DNA from: Vicia villosa
Taxonomy: Eukaryota > Streptophyta > Magnoliopsida > Fabales > Fabaceae
DNA: 64,000 nucleotides
Assembly: GCF_029867415.1 (NCBI RefSeq)
Contig: NC_081183.1
Span: 57,424,336-57,488,335 of the forward strand
Direction of reading: 5' to 3'
A program made the translations under genes and the position numbers. Positions 43,060 through 55,451 of this stretch are shown piece by piece (position 1 is the first letter of the stretch; the number at the start of each line of letters is the position of its first letter). The notes beneath the pieces are model-generated. The model did not search any database and had not been told where the DNA came from. It saw only the letters and a list, made by a program, of their open reading frames with translations.

Positions 43060-45458
43060 ACAATGCATGTACATCGTCGGCTCGGTCTTACCTTGAAAGC
43101 ATACGTTTTAGCGAGATTGAGTTATTTGTATTCGTCATTCTCCTTTATGTTTGTTAATAATCCTAAATTTGAAATTAAAAATAGAATAGAAGTGTGCGAG
43201 TGGAAAGTCTTAGTAGTGAGCGAATGAATTGACTCCAAAACCTGCATGGTTATCCCATTAGAATTGTTAATTCGAAGGTACAACTTTTATCCTGAGTAAC
43301 ACTTAGCAATCGTAGGAGTTAAAATTCCGAGCATGACAAAACCTATTGATCCTAGGGACAATCTCCATCGTAAATCCATTGACCTTGTTTTACTCCTTAG
43401 TTCCTAGACTTGTAGAAGTAAAGGGTAACCTCGAACTCTCCTTGAGCATGTCAAATCTGTCGGGAATAAATTGTTAGCGGCGGGTTTTCATCGTTTCGGA
43501 ACTTCGTGAGTTTCCTTTGACTGAACCTCTTTGCTTTTTCTAAGGTTAGTATCACACCGTTCGCAACCTTCAGAGTTTGTAAACTGATAAAGAAAACCTA
43601 TGACCCTTTTGCCCCTTGGTGGGGAGTTAACATACATCGCTTTCCCTCCATCGTAAATATGCATCTTCGTTCAGAGTATTGCCCCAGTTGGACTGACCCT
43701 TGCCCCTCAAGTTATCGCAGAGCGTCTTTGTAAGCCTTGATATGTTCTAAGATGAACCCCTTTATGACTAGATACATCTTGAGTGTATCTATGGGGGAAC
43801 TTCTTTGTTGAACTAATCCTTGCTCGATGATAACCTTTGTTGTATTTACAATCCTGTTACGAAGAGGCCTGAACATGTGGCTGGCATGGTGAAAGACATC
43901 CTTTTTTTTGTAAGACCAAGCTCATTCCCAATAATTTATCCTCCTTTCTCCATAGTTTATGATCCTTTTGATTTTTCTTCGCCAGTCTCGGGAAATCAGC
44001 TAGCACGGCAAGTTAGGATGCGGGCGAAGATAGAAATGCAAATGTAAATGAAATTGTATGAATGCATGAAAATGCGAATGCATGCGTATGCAAAAGACTC
44101 CTTTTTTTTGCGTATATGATGACTCCTTATATGTAATGCAGACGTGCGACATATATAATCCTAAGGATGGCCTATGCGGATTTAGGGATGACATTAGACC
44201 CTAGTGAAATCCGTGCAAGTTAGATGTTACGATGCACCGATGGAAATCCCTTAGATTATGGAGTATGCAGAAAGTAGCAGCTGGTGACCGTTCATGACAG
44301 TCACCAAATCTCATGGCCATCGAGAGGTCGTTCGACGTGTACCAACAAAGTTGTCCCTCGTGGGAAGGTTCTCTGTGCGGAACACAACATATCTAAGGAC
44401 GGTGCTGAACAAAGTGAAATCCCTACAGGCTAGGGATGAAAGATGCATATATGGAAATCCAAACCTTACCATTTAGGGGATGCGTGGGAGCAAGCATGGG
44501 GTGACCGTTCAAGACAGTCACTAGATCTCATGGCCATCGAGAGGCCGTTCGACGTATGCTAACTAAGTTACCCCTCGTGCGAAGAATGCGATCTTAGAAG
44601 TAGAATCCCTACTGGCTAGGGAGTGCGTAGATGTAGGAACAGGGTGACTGTTCAAAACAGCCACTAGGTCTCATGACCATCGAAAGGCCAATTGACGTGC
44701 ACAAATGGAGATATCCTTCGTGGGAAGGACATGATCTTGAAAACAGAATCCCTAGAGGCTAGGGAACGCGTAGAAAGACCTGCAGAATTAAAATGCAAAT
44801 ATTCATAGTATATATAAATTGCAAACATATAATATACACATAAGCATATAAGCCCTAAGTTCATAGGTTCGACGCGACGGCTTAGGGAGCCTATCCTTCC
44901 CATGGGTATGTTCCAGAAGGTCTCATGGGGCCGTTCGTAGCCTCCGAGACTTTTTGTCTCTTTGGATTTTAGAACAACTCATTTTCCCATGAGGTTCGAG
45001 TTTTAGGGGTAGGTTCTCAGAGAAAATAGCCAAATACCAAGTCCTACCCTCAACAAAGTCAAGCCTCGTTTTGGACATTTCCGGATATTCAACCCACTCT
45101 GAGTGGAATTATCAATAAGACTCGTAGGCGATGCGAGTCCCTCCTGGTCTTAAGGATAATTTCCACACTTAGGTTTAACCACAATTTATATATCACAAGA
45201 ATGCAATAAAATAGCAAATATTAAAATAAACAAATATTTATTTAAATTGCAGTAAATAAATGAAATCGTAAATAAATAAATAAATAAATTAAATATTTAT
45301 TGATAAAAGAAAAGAAAGAAAAAAACCTAAATCCTAATCCAAAACCCTAACCCTGGCAAATTAGCCAAACCCTAATAGTTAACCACAAACCTAAATAATT
45401 AACCAAAACCTAAACCCTGCCAAAACCTAGGAGCATAATATTCACCATTATAGTTTTG
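43060..45458 (-). mobile_element. LARD copy A, internal region (inverted), truncated at the gap
   Basis: Read on the minus strand this corresponds to about 1434-4210 of the first LARD element, including the 160-bp hairpin array (44220-44780) and the leader block (44870-45190). 43060-43880 is near-identical to 59879-60702. No protein coding was found. Confidence 0.8.
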
Positions 45459-45476
45459 TCCCCAGCAGAGTCGCCA
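45459..45476 (-). other. Primer binding site of LARD copy A
   Basis: The reverse complement is TGGCGACTCTGCTGGGGA, identical to 1416-1433, two bases from the LTR end. Confidence 0.8.
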
Positions 45477-45478
45477 GC

Positions 45479-48338
45479 TGCAGCAACCTGCCCTAAAAAT
45501 TATATTTAGAGTCGCCACCTATTCTACCAGGGCGAATAGGAAATCCTACGCAGTTAAGAGATTCGGGGTAAGTTATTATATTCGGGTCAAGGGAAGGTGT
45601 TAGGCACCCTTAACCCTTTTCTAAGGTTTTGGTTTAAGGTAAAGGTTTATGGCTTAAAGTGTTAAGGTTTATAGCTAAGGAAATGAATAGGGTGAAAAGT
45701 GAGATTTGAATGAATTGAGGTTTTGGGGAAGGGGACTCGCCTTGTTATCAAGTGCCTACGTACCTCCTTATGGAGGATCAGAGTCTACGTAGTTCGGGGC
45801 AGGTTTGTACGCCTTAGAAGTAATATGAATGTGTTGAAGGTATTTTGAGTTACCTTATCGAAGTGTTGAAAGTCCGTAGTTTGAAGATGAAAAGTGTTTT
45901 AAGATTTGGCGTACAACCCTGATTTTAAATATGCACTATTAATCGCAATGATCAATAGGTTTGATCACCATAATTAATAGATTAGTAAAGGATTGCTAAC
46001 AATTCTAATCGATAGGTTCGATTATCACTAATAGCAAATGAATGTATTTTAAAAAAATAGTTATTTAATTTTATCGTTACTCCTCATAATCAATAGCTTT
46101 GATTAAAAATAATAACGAATTGATAGAAGAAGAGATGCTAATCATCGTAACCAATAAGATGGTTAAAACCTTTTAGCAAAATAAACCTTATTTTTATTTT
46201 AATTAATTAAATAATTAAATAATCGATTATTACCCATCGCGACCAATAAATTTAATCGAAACGAATAATAAATTAAATTTTAATGTTTTATCATATTTTA
46301 ATTTAATTAAAAAAATTAGATTATAAATATAAGTAAAGATTAAAAAAGTTAATTAAGTAATTATAGTCAAATAATTAAAATAAAAAATAGGAATTAGAGA
46401 AATTGATTAAATATGGTTAGCCTGTAGGTGCATGCTATGCACCCTTTAATCCTATGCGTCAGATCTGAGTGGTTGGGGATCTAATGGCTGGGTGTTGGTG
46501 GTACATGGTGAACCACAGGGTTTATAGTATGCTGAATCAGGAAAGGTTTTTTCAGTAAAAAAAATAACATCGGAGGGAGGGTTCAAACCCATGACCTCCC
46601 CCTCACATACACGCCCCACTAACACTCCAACCAAATGCTTCAACTGATAATGATACGCACCCAATATATTATATAAAAAAACAATAACCACACATGGAAA
46701 ACGCGCGCGAATTTCAAATAAACCAGTGACACGCTGCCACGCAATCATCTTCTTCACAAAGACCTGCAAAAACCCTGTAATTTTCGCTACGAATTTGCTA
46801 CGAATTCCTTCGTAGCCAATTAACCTGCAAATGCTAAAAACCACATACATGCATATAAATATTTTGCGACAGTCCCAATTTCTTCGTCCAAGGCCCCTGA
46901 ACCTAAATACAATCCTAATCCCTTCTAATTTTACTCCTAACAAAAAACCCCAATTTTACACCCAAGAACCCTAACTCGGTCTTTAATGGAAATCCATGTA
47001 AAAAGTGCCCAGAAATTCAATTAAATATCCAGACACATTCACAGTATTGAAACAAAGCATGACATACAATCAAATTCACTTAAAGATGCATGAATTGCTC
47101 TAATCGATTCAAAGTTCAGAACGACATACCTGGGCTTATATGGAGGTTATCTGGGGGTGTTGATGCAGAGTAACGATCCAGACACCTTCAGGATGCTTCA
47201 AGAAATCTTTTGCACTCTTCAAATCCACTTGCAATGCCCTAATTCCCCAAACCCGATTCCAAGCTTTTGATGACTTTTTTGTATTCTTGCATACACTCCT
47301 CTGCCCAGAATTTCGTCCCCTAATCCTATGCCTTGTGTTTTGTATTTATAGGGGAGTGAATTAGGTTAAAACAATATTCCAAAGGCCCTTTGAATCCAAT
47401 CTTGAAGATTTGTAAAAATTTGATTTATTTACTTTCTATTTTGATCCAATCTTGCACCATTATTCTTTCAATCACTTATGCACAAAAATTATATTGCAAT
47501 ATGGTATAAATGATGATTGAAATTGATTATTATGGAGCCTCTTACCAAATATTTGATTTTCTTTGATTTATACAACTTTAAATCATTATTTAAATGAATA
47601 AAAATCATATAAAATCAAATAAAAATACTATGAGTCGTGGCAAATGATTTTGATAGCTTGGATAACTTGTGGTCCAAGATTAAACCTTAAAAAGATGGGC
47701 CCATTTGTAATAAACTCCAATTTGAACCCCTTTTATTTCACATTTTGCCTCCAAAATTGCCCAACATTGACAAGGCATATCTCCCTCAATTTTAATGATA
47801 TGGAAGAGTTTTAGGACTTTTTGGAAACCTCATGATGTAGTCTACAAACCACTTTGGAACATATTTTTCATTTGAGAATTTTATCTTGATGATATGCCCT
47901 TTGACAAAAAACTGCTTTTGGTTAACTAATGAAAAGGACCTATAATCCTTTGTACCATATCTCCCAAATTAAGCATTTCTAGCCTTGGCATGTGAGAGAC
48001 AAAGTTGTAGAGAATCCAATTTCCTTCAAAATAGGCTTTGAGTGAGAAATTTTTGATGTTCCATGTGAAAGTTATGCCTGGTCAAAGTACAGTTGACTTT
48101 TTGGACAAAACCCTAATTTAGTAACTATGCCCTTTGTTGATTTTGAAGCTTTTTCTTGATGAATCATGATCAACCTTTGATCAAATGATGAATGATATTT
48201 CATAATATTGTTGTTAACCAACAATCAGGAGTTTTGACCATACTTTGACCATAGTTGACTTTTAGGTCAAACTAGTCGACTGTGGATCATCTGAGCCATT
48301 GAGGATGAAATGTGGAAGGAAAATTTTGGGGTATGACA
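45479..48338 (-). repeat. LTR shared by two LARD copies (2860 bp)
   Basis: On the minus strand it starts TGTCATACCCC (48338) and ends GTTGCTGCA (45479). It has a primer site on one side and a polypurine tract (AGGGGCAGC, 48339-48347) on the other, so it serves as 5' LTR of copy A and 3' LTR of copy B. The TATAAATA is at 47343-47350. A tRNA-like segment is at about 46565-46668. A primer-site-like motif is at 45508-45517. Confidence 0.88.
46565..46668 (-). other. tRNA-like segment in the shared LARD LTR
   Basis: The minus strand carries TTTGGTTGGAGTGTTAG and GTCATGGGTTTGAACCC, similar to the D-arm and T-arm/B box of a tRNA (B box 9 of 11). It is in the LTR sense orientation, as in the solo LTR at 32735. 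Confidence 0.4.
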
Positions 48339-48530
48339 GCTGCCCCTATTTAATTACCTTGGATTGAATGGCGTGAGGATACGCAAGTCTCACGTCTTTC
48401 AGATCAAAGAGTTATTAAATAATGGAAGACCCCTGGATTTGCCTTGTACCAGGTGGTGAAAGAAAGGAATCGTCTTGCTAACGCCTGAGACTTACATAGC
48501 GAAGACTCGTAGTTTGTCGTGTAGAAGATA

Positions 48531-49125
48531 ACCAACTTGCCATAGTGCTAGCAAGCTTTCGCAGTTTGTGAACCCCACTTACCATTGTTATAGTAAGCCT
48601 TCGCAGTTTGTGAACCCCACTTACCATAGTTCTAGTAAGCCTTTGCAGTTTGTGTAACCCAAAAGGATCACTTGCTATAGTTCTAGCAAGCTCACCTGCA
48701 CCAATAAGAATCACTTGCCATGGTTCTGACAAGCTCACCTGCACCAATAGGAGTCACTTGCCCTGGTTCGGACAAGCTTACCTGCACTAATAGGAATTAT
48801 TTGCTATAGTTCTAGCAAACTTACCTGCACCAATAGGGATCAGTTGCCATGGTTCTGACAAGCTTACCTGCACCAATAGGAATCATTTGCTATAGTTATA
48901 GCAAACTTACCTGCACCAATAGGGATCACTTACCATGGTTTTGACAAGCTTACTTGCACCAATAGGAATCATTTGCTATAGTTCTAGAAAACTTACCTGC
49001 ACCAATAGGGATCACTCGCCATAGTTCTGACAAGCTTACCTGCACCAATAAGGATCACTTGCCATAGTTCTGGCAAGCTTACCTGCACCAATAGGAATGA
49101 TTTTCTATAGTTCTAGCAAACTTAC
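48531..49125 (-). repeat. 43-bp tandem array with covarying hairpins
   Basis: Hairpins start at 48669 and then every 43 bases to 49099, eleven in register, with three looser ones before. Stems include CTTGCTA/TAGCAAG, TTTGCTA/TAGCAAA and CTTGCCA/TGGCAAG around a TAGTTC-type loop. The spacer is CTTACCTGCACCAATAGG. Confidence 0.85.
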
Positions 49126-49679
49126 CTGCATAAATTTCTTTGACATATACGCAGAATTTAGAAATATGAGAGCCAGAGACCTGGCGTTGTATATGGTGTC
49201 TGTACCAAGTTAGCGTGTGAAGCGTAGTGTGTAAAGCGTAGTGTGCGAAGCGTAGTGTGTAATGCGTAGCGTGTACATGCCTATGATCCTGACGTTTGTA
49301 CCATGTAGATGTCTTATGATGTTGACTCGAATGCTTATGCTGATGTATATGTATATATGCTAATGCTGATGCAAATCCCAAGATTTTATCTCCTTAAGCC
49401 CATTGAACCTGTTTAACCCATGTTTGCCCCTATACCACGACTATGCTTATGTCGGCTTGGTAATGTTTATGTATATAGCTCGCTAATGTCGTAAGGTTGT
49501 TGGATGCTAGCGCGACTTCCCTATCCCTGTTTTTGAATTTTGAAGAACGTAGTTAGGAGAAAGATTTGTTCGAGGTTGTAAAGTGTGAGGATACCTTTTC
49601 CTTTTGCTGTGCGCCTTGCTCCGGTTAGGCTTTTTGAACTACTCCATGCCTTTGACTTCACGACATTCTCCACGCCATT

Positions 49680-49930
49680 TGAAATTCTTCACACCTTTAC
49701 CCTTTTAGGATTCTTCACACCTTTAACCTTTTCGAAGTTATTCACACCTTTAACCTTTTGAGATTGTTCTCCATACTTTTAACGTTTTTGAGGTTCTCCA
49801 CATCTTTAGCCTTTCGAGGTTCTCCATGCCTTTAGCCTTTTGAGGTTCTCCACACCTTTAGCCTTTCGACTTTCTCCACACCTTTAACCTTTTGAGGTTT
49901 TCCACACCTTTAACCTTTTGAGGTTCTTCC
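49680..49930 (-). repeat. 27-30-bp C/T-rich tandem array
   Basis: About nine units of TTCTCCACACCTTTA followed by CCTTTTGAGG with small changes. Confidence 0.75.
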
Positions 49931-50284
49931 TATGGATTTGATATCCACTGCCCCAATATTTTTCGTGGAAAAAGATGCCTCTGATTGTAACACCCGTATA
50001 ATTTTAATTTTAATTTAATTTGAATATTAGATTAATAATAATTATTATTATGGATTTTGTGAAAATAATGGAAAAATGATGGTTGATGGCATTTGGGCCA
50101 TGTGTGAGATTAGTAAGAAGAGGGGGTGTGGTGTAGTAAAGCCCTTACTAATTTAATATTATTTTTCATAAAATAATTAGAATTGGGAAAGAAAGAACAG
50201 AACGTGAAAAGAGAATAGTTGGAACACGAAGAACGTAGAAGAGGAACAAAGAGGAAGAGACCAAAGAGCAAGAATTTGGCTAAG

Positions 50285-51567
50285 GTAAGGGGGGACTCTT
50301 CCAATTATCATCTCTTATTGTGATTATAGATGATTGGTGCATGATAGCTGTGTTGTTGATTCAATTTGATTTGTATGTCAGAGTTAGGTTTTTGAGTCCT
50401 AAGAATTGGTTTAGATTTTGGAGTTTTGATGTATGAATTGGTGTAGGATGATAGATTAATCCGTATGAATGAATTCTATGAATAATAGAGTGAAAATTGG
50501 ACTGTTTTAGACTTAAAATTGTGGACTGGTATGAGTAAGAACGAGTGGGTTTTGGACTGTTACGAAGTTGCAGGTTCTGGACATTTTTCTGGTGTTTCAC
50601 GTATGAAACAATGCCATACACGTATGGGATGAGGTCATACGCGTATGAGGGACATTCCCCAAGGGCTATACGCGTATGATACGCAGCTGCCCTGTTCCAA
50701 AGTACCTTGTGCTGGTGATTTGCGTATGAGAGCGTATGAGGATGCTCATACGCGTATGGAATTTTTAAAAGAGGAAATTGATTCCGGTGATATGCGTATG
50801 GCAAGGGTGATACGCGTATGAGGTTGTTTTTAGGCCATTTTTGACTCTGATGGAATGCGTATGGTACGCGTATGAGGGATGGTGATACGCGTATGGACGC
50901 GTATGGACTTGATGATACGTGTATGGCTTCTGTATGTGAAATTTCTGTTTTGTAATTTTTTCTGGAAAGTTCAATGATGTGTAACTTTCGATCTGTAGGC
51001 CTGTTTTGTATGCTGTTTGAGACTGTGTAAACCTTGTGATGTGATTCTGTGGTTTACTGATGATTGATTGTATTGAATGATGTTAATGTATATATGAATA
51101 TGCTTAGTAATGATGATGATGATGATGATGAAATGAGTATAGATGATGCTACTCATAGAGTGGAGATGATGAAAGTGTGTTATATATATGTTTGCATGCA
51201 TTCATAAGCATTGAAGGGGACTGAATCCTAGATGATGAGAGGATTCAGTGAATGGCAGAATTCCCATTGTGTGGAATTTGTGCTGGCAGGGCCGTATCTG
51301 GATGATGATAGATCGGTCGGTGGGTGATTCCCATTGATGATGATTGGTACCACATGCATAGAGTCAGTTGCATTCAATTGCATGGATTTGATAACATGAC
51401 TATATGTATACTCTTATATTGTTGTGATGATATGTGTATGTATGTTGATGGACGATCTGGATATAGATGAGTTGGGTGAATAATATAACTGTTAATGTAC
51501 TGTTATTTATAATGCAATAATATTTGTTAATTGCGAATGAGACTCACCCTTACACTATATTTTTCAG
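50285..51567 (+). other. Predicted intron in the Tekay LTR
   Basis: Donor CTAAG|GTAAGGGG and acceptor TTTTTCAG|ATTGAGG. The latter is followed by a segment similar to that after the acceptors in the other two LTRs (GATAGCGGC and TAGCGGC). Confidence 0.5.
50594..50925. repeat. Array of CATACGCGTATG palindromes in helical register
   Basis: Sites start at 50594, 50615, 50636, 50667, 50717, 50727, 50747, 50789, 50809, 50852, 50863, 50884, 50894 and 50914. All but one gap is within about one base of a multiple of 10.5. The 3' LTR lacks one 10-bp unit. Confidence 0.8.
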
Positions 51568-51931
51568 ATTGAGGATAGCGGCTTCGACTCAGTGAGGATT
51601 AGCTCATGAGTCAATGTGTCGGTTAGCGTCGGGTCATGCTCTGATAGGTGTAACACTGGGGAACGCTGTTTTTAGTTTATGACATTAACTCTATTTTATT
51701 TATCTTATTGAGGATTAAAGCATGGATGAATGTAATGCTAGTTTGATAACATATCCCGCTGTGTAAACATGAGATAGTTGATTTATGAGTTATGTTAGTA
51801 TGTTTCTTCAGTGAATGCATGACTTGTGACCGATGTAGTTTATTTTTATTTATTAATTGTGACGTCCTTGTGCATGTTACTCTGATTTAATTTGAGTAAT
51901 CGCTGCGGGGTTTAGAAGGGTGTTACAATAG

Positions 51932-51943
51932 TGGTATCAGAGC
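51932..51943 (+). other. Primer binding site, initiator tRNA-Met
   Basis: TGGTATCAGAGC, four bases after the 5' LTR. Confidence 0.9.
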
Positions 51944-52058
51944 ATAGTCGGTCATTGTGACCAGAGTCTTAGCGTCAGTCTTTCTGTGTATGCGACTAAT
52001 ACGAGTTATTTGTCGATACTTTTGTTTCTGACTGGATTGTTTGTGATTAAGCAGAGCA

Positions 52059-55000
52059 ATGGCTGGAAGAGGTGGAAGAAATGATGATGCTATTGCTGAA
52101 GCTCTGGGCATGATTGCTGGTGTGCTTGGAGGGGGAGCTGTAGGAGCAGGGATTGGTGCTGATAGGCAATTGGGGAATTTTCAGAGGAACAATCCTCCAT
52201 TGTTCAAGGGCACGCATGATCCTGAGGGTGCTCAGAAATGGCTCAAAGAGATCGAGAGGATTTTCAGAGTCATTGATTGTGCTGAGAACCTCAAGGTGAG
52301 GTATGGCACTCACATGTTATCTGAAGAGGCTGATGACTGGTGGTTAGCAACCAGAGCTGAACTGGATGCTGATGGTGTAGAAGTTACTTGGGCTATATTC
52401 AAGAGGGAATTTCTGAGGAGGTATCTTCCTGAGGATGTCAGGGGCAGAAAAGAGATTGAATTTCTGGAGCTGGTCCAAGGTAACATGACGGTACCAGAGT
52501 ATGCTGCAAAGTTTGTGGAGCTGGCAAAGTATTATGTACACTACAACAATGATGAAGCCAGTGAGTTCTCAAAATGTGTCAAGTTTGAGAATGGTCTTCG
52601 TGATGAGATCAAGCAGGGTATTAGGTACCAGAGGATTCGGAGGTTTGTTGACTTAGTGGATTGTAGCAGGATTTTTGAGGAGGATAATATCAAGCTGAAG
52701 TCATCTCACTCTCGCGAGTTAGTTGACAGAAAAGGGAAGAAGCCTATGGATAGAGGTAAACCATATGGTAGAGGTAAGTCTGCTGATTGGAATAAACCAA
52801 GTGGGGGAGATTCTAGTGCTCGTATCAGATGTTACAATTGTGGTGAGGTGGGACATCGTCGGAACGAGTGTAAGAATGATCAGAAGAAATGTTACAAGTG
52901 TGACCAGGTGGGTCATATTGCTACTGATTGTAAGAGGAAGAGTGTGACTTGTTACAACTGTGGTGAAGAGGGTCACATTAGTCCGAATTGTACCAAGCTA
53001 AAGAAGAACCAATCGGGAGGAAAGGTTTTTGCTTTGACCGGGTCAGAGACTACTCCAGAAGACAGACTGATTAAAGGTACGTGTTTCTTTCATGGCACAC
53101 CTTTAGTTGCAATTATTGATACTGGAGCAACTCATTCTTTTATTTCTTTGGATTGTGCTATGAGGTTGAATCTTGAGATATCTGATATAAATGGAAGTAT
53201 GGTTATTGACACTCCTGCGTCGGGTTCAGTAACTACTTCGTCTGCATGCTTGAATTGTCCGGTCGACATTTTTGGCAGAGAATTCGGGATGGACTTAGTG
53301 TGCCTTCCGTTGAAACAACTCGATGTAATCTTGGGAATGAACTGGTTGGAGTTCAACCGTGTTCATATCAACTGTTTTGTGAAGACGGTAATTTTTCCCG
53401 AAGAGGTTAGTACTGATAATCTGGAAATGACAGCTAGACAGGTGAATGAGGCTATCGGGGATGGTGCAACAGTGTTTAAGTTGTTCGCATTGATGAATGT
53501 GAAAGAAAAAGTGGCGAGTAGCGAATTACCTGTGGTGTGTGAATTTCCAGAAGTTTTTCCAGAAGATGTGAATGAATTACCACCGGAAAGAGAAGTGGAG
53601 TTTTCTATTGATTTAATTCCGGGAACTAGTCCAGTGTCGATGGCACCGTATCGTATGTCGCCGTCTGAGTTGGCCGAACTGAAGAAGCAGTTAGAAGAAT
53701 TGCTGGAGAAGAAATTCATTCGTCCTAGTGTTTCTCCGTGGGGTGCGCCTGTGTTACTAGTGAAGAAGAAAGAGGGTTCGATGAGGCTGTGTGTAGATTA
53801 CAGACAATTGAACAAGGTTACTATCAAGAATCGGTATCCTTTGCCGAGGATTGATGATTTGATGGATCAGTTGGTTGGAGCGCGTGTGTTTAGCAAAATT
53901 GATCTGAGGTCTGGGTATCATCAGATACGTGTGAAAGAGGACGATATTCAGAAGACTGCTTTTAGAACAAGGTATGGACATTATGAGTATTCTGTAATGC
54001 CGTTTGGAGTTACTAATGCACCTGGTGTTTTTATGGAGTATATGAACAGGATCTTTCATCCTTATCTCGATAAGTTTGTGGTGGTGTTTATAGATGACAT
54101 CCTAATATACTCTAAGGATGAGGAAGAACATGCTGAACATCTCAGAACGGTATTGGAACTGTTAAAAGAGAAGCAACTTTTTGCCAAACTATCGAAGTGT
54201 GAATTCTGGTTAGGGGAAGTCAGTTTTCTTGGGCATGTGATTTCTAAGAATGGTATTGCTGTTGATCCTACAAAGATAGAAGTTGTATCTCAGTGGGAAG
54301 CTCCGAAGTCAGTGTCAGAGATTCGTAGCTTTCTTGGTCTTGCAGGTTACTACAGAAAGTTTATTGAAGGATTTTCAAAGTTAGCTTTGCCGTTAACTAA
54401 ACTAACCAGGAAGGGACAAGCTTTTATTTGGGATGCAAAGTGTGAAGAAGGATTCCAAGAGCTGAAGAGGAGGTTGACTAGTGCTCCTATCTTGATTTTG
54501 CCGAATCCGACAGAATCATTCGTGGTTTATTGTGATGCATCACTGATGGGTTTAGGTGGCGTATTGATGCAAAATCAACAGGTAGTCGCTTATGCGTCGA
54601 GACAACTCAAAGTACATGAAAGGAATTATCCGACTCATGATTTGGAGTTGGCAGCTGTAGTTTTTGTTTTGAAGTTGTGGCGGCACTATTTGTATGGTTC
54701 GAGATTTGAAGTATTCAGTGATCATAAGAGCCTAAAGTATCTCTTTGATCAGAAAGAGTTGAATATGAGACAGAGAAGGTGGTTAGAATTTCTGAAAGAT
54801 TATGATTTTGGTTTGAATTACCATCCGGGTAAGGCAAACGTTGTTGCTGATGCATTGAGTAGGAAGACCTTGCATATGTCTATGCTAATGGTGAAGGAAT
54901 TGGATTTGATTGAACAATTCAGAGACTTGAGTTTGGTGTGTGAAGGTACTCCTACTAGTGTCGAATTGGGTATGCTGAAGCTGACTAGCGGTATTCTTGA

Positions 55001-55451
55001 AGAGATCAGAGAGGGTCAGAAAGCTGATGTTGAATTGATCGATAAGTTGACTTTGATTAATCAAGGCAAGAGTGGTGAATTCAGAATTGACGAGGATGGT
55101 ATACTGAGGTTTGGTGACCGAGTTTGTGTTCCTGATGTTGCTGAACTACGAAAACGTATTTTGGAAGAAGGACACCGTAGTGGGTTGAGTATTCATCCCG
55201 GTGCTACCAAGATGTATCATGATTTGAAAAAGTTATTTTGGTTGCCTGGAATGAAGAAAGAAATTGCTGAGTTTGTGTACTCTTGTTTGACGTGCCAGAA
55301 GTCAAAAATTGAGCATCAGAAGCCATCTGGGTTTATGCAACCGATGTTTATTCCTGAGTGGAAGTGGGATAGCATATCGATGGATTTTGTTTCGGTTTGC
55401 CGAGAACTGTCAGAAATTGTGAAGCTATCTGGGTCGTGGTGGACAGGTTGA
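52059..55451 (+). CDS. gag-pol: Tekay Gag-protease-RT-RNase H (pol truncated by frameshift)
   Basis: The ATG at 52059 follows a 131-base leader after the LTR. Gag domain is about residues 45-215 ([20 protein letters not shown]). Three CCHC knuckles start at 258, 278 and 298 ([42 protein letters not shown]). Protease [10 protein letters not shown] has its Asp at 354. The RT active box FIDD is at 677-680, RNase H starts with [11 protein letters not shown] (Asp 826), and the integrase zinc residues are H1039, H1046, C1076 and C1079. The proper frame is lost near 55394, and the last 20 or so codons to the stop at 55451 are out of frame. Gag and pol are in one frame, as is usual for this group. 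Confidence 0.93.
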   Translation: MAGRGGRNDDAIAEALGMIAGVLGGGAVGAGIGADRQLGNFQRNNPPLFKGTHDPEGAQKWLKEIERIFRVIDCAENLKVRYGTHMLSEEADDWWLATRAELDADGVEVTWAIFKREFLRRYLPEDVRGRKEIEFLELVQGNMTVPEYAAKFVELAKYYVHYNNDEASEFSKCVKFENGLRDEIKQGIRYQRIRRFVDLVDCSRIFEEDNIKLKSSHSRELVDRKGKKPMDRGKPYGRGKSADWNKPSGGDSSARIRCYNCGEVGHRRNECKNDQKKCYKCDQVGHIATDCKRKSVTCYNCGEEGHISPNCTKLKKNQSGGKVFALTGSETTPEDRLIKGTCFFHGTPLVAIIDTGATHSFISLDCAMRLNLEISDINGSMVIDTPASGSVTTSSACLNCPVDIFGREFGMDLVCLPLKQLDVILGMNWLEFNRVHINCFVKTVIFPEEVSTDNLEMTARQVNEAIGDGATVFKLFALMNVKEKVASSELPVVCEFPEVFPEDVNELPPEREVEFSIDLIPGTSPVSMAPYRMSPSELAELKKQLEELLEKKFIRPSVSPWGAPVLLVKKKEGSMRLCVDYRQLNKVTIKNRYPLPRIDDLMDQLVGARVFSKIDLRSGYHQIRVKEDDIQKTAFRTRYGHYEYSVMPFGVTNAPGVFMEYMNRIFHPYLDKFVVVFIDDILIYSKDEEEHAEHLRTVLELLKEKQLFAKLSKCEFWLGEVSFLGHVISKNGIAVDPTKIEVVSQWEAPKSVSEIRSFLGLAGYYRKFIEGFSKLALPLTKLTRKGQAFIWDAKCEEGFQELKRRLTSAPILILPNPTESFVVYCDASLMGLGGVLMQNQQVVAYASRQLKVHERNYPTHDLELAAVVFVLKLWRHYLYGSRFEVFSDHKSLKYLFDQKELNMRQRRWLEFLKDYDFGLNYHPGKANVVADALSRKTLHMSMLMVKELDLIEQFRDLSLVCEGTPTSVELGMLKLTSGILEEIREGQKADVELIDKLTLINQGKSGEFRIDEDGILRFGDRVCVPDVAELRKRILEEGHRSGLSIHPGATKMYHDLKKLFWLPGMKKEIAEFVYSCLTCQKSKIEHQKPSGFMQPMFIPEWKWDSISMDFVSVCRELSEIVKLSGSWWTG

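Larger units (their letters stand above)
48339..49985 (-). mobile_element. LARD copy B, 3' internal part
   Basis: This runs from the polypurine tract to the Tekay insertion at 49986; its continuation is at 58391-60697. It contains the 43-bp hairpin array and a 27-30-bp array (49680-49930, CTCCACACCTTTAACCTTTT). No coding region was recognised. Confidence 0.75.
49986..51927 (+). repeat. 5' LTR of the Tekay element (1942 bp)
   Basis: TGTAACACCCG to GGGTGTTACA. It contains a GA-rich leader (50180-50284), a predicted intron, and helically spaced CATACGCGTATG palindromes (50594-50925). Confidence 0.95.

Noticed and set aside
46452..46943. 163-codon minus-strand ORF
   Set aside because: It spans a tRNA-like piece and LTR sequence; no domain and not kept in related LTRs.
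48531..49125. CRISPR-like regular repeats
   Set aside because: The units include the 'spacers', there are no unique spacers, and the setting is a plant retroelement.
50361..50804. 147-codon minus-strand ORF in the Tekay LTR, also at 56837-57280
   Set aside because: The two LTRs are nearly identical, so open frames persist by descent. The ORF is antisense across the palindrome array and reads as low-complexity.
52719..54059. Several minus-strand ORFs opposite the Tekay gag-pol
   Set aside because: They are shadows of the plus-strand coding sequence.
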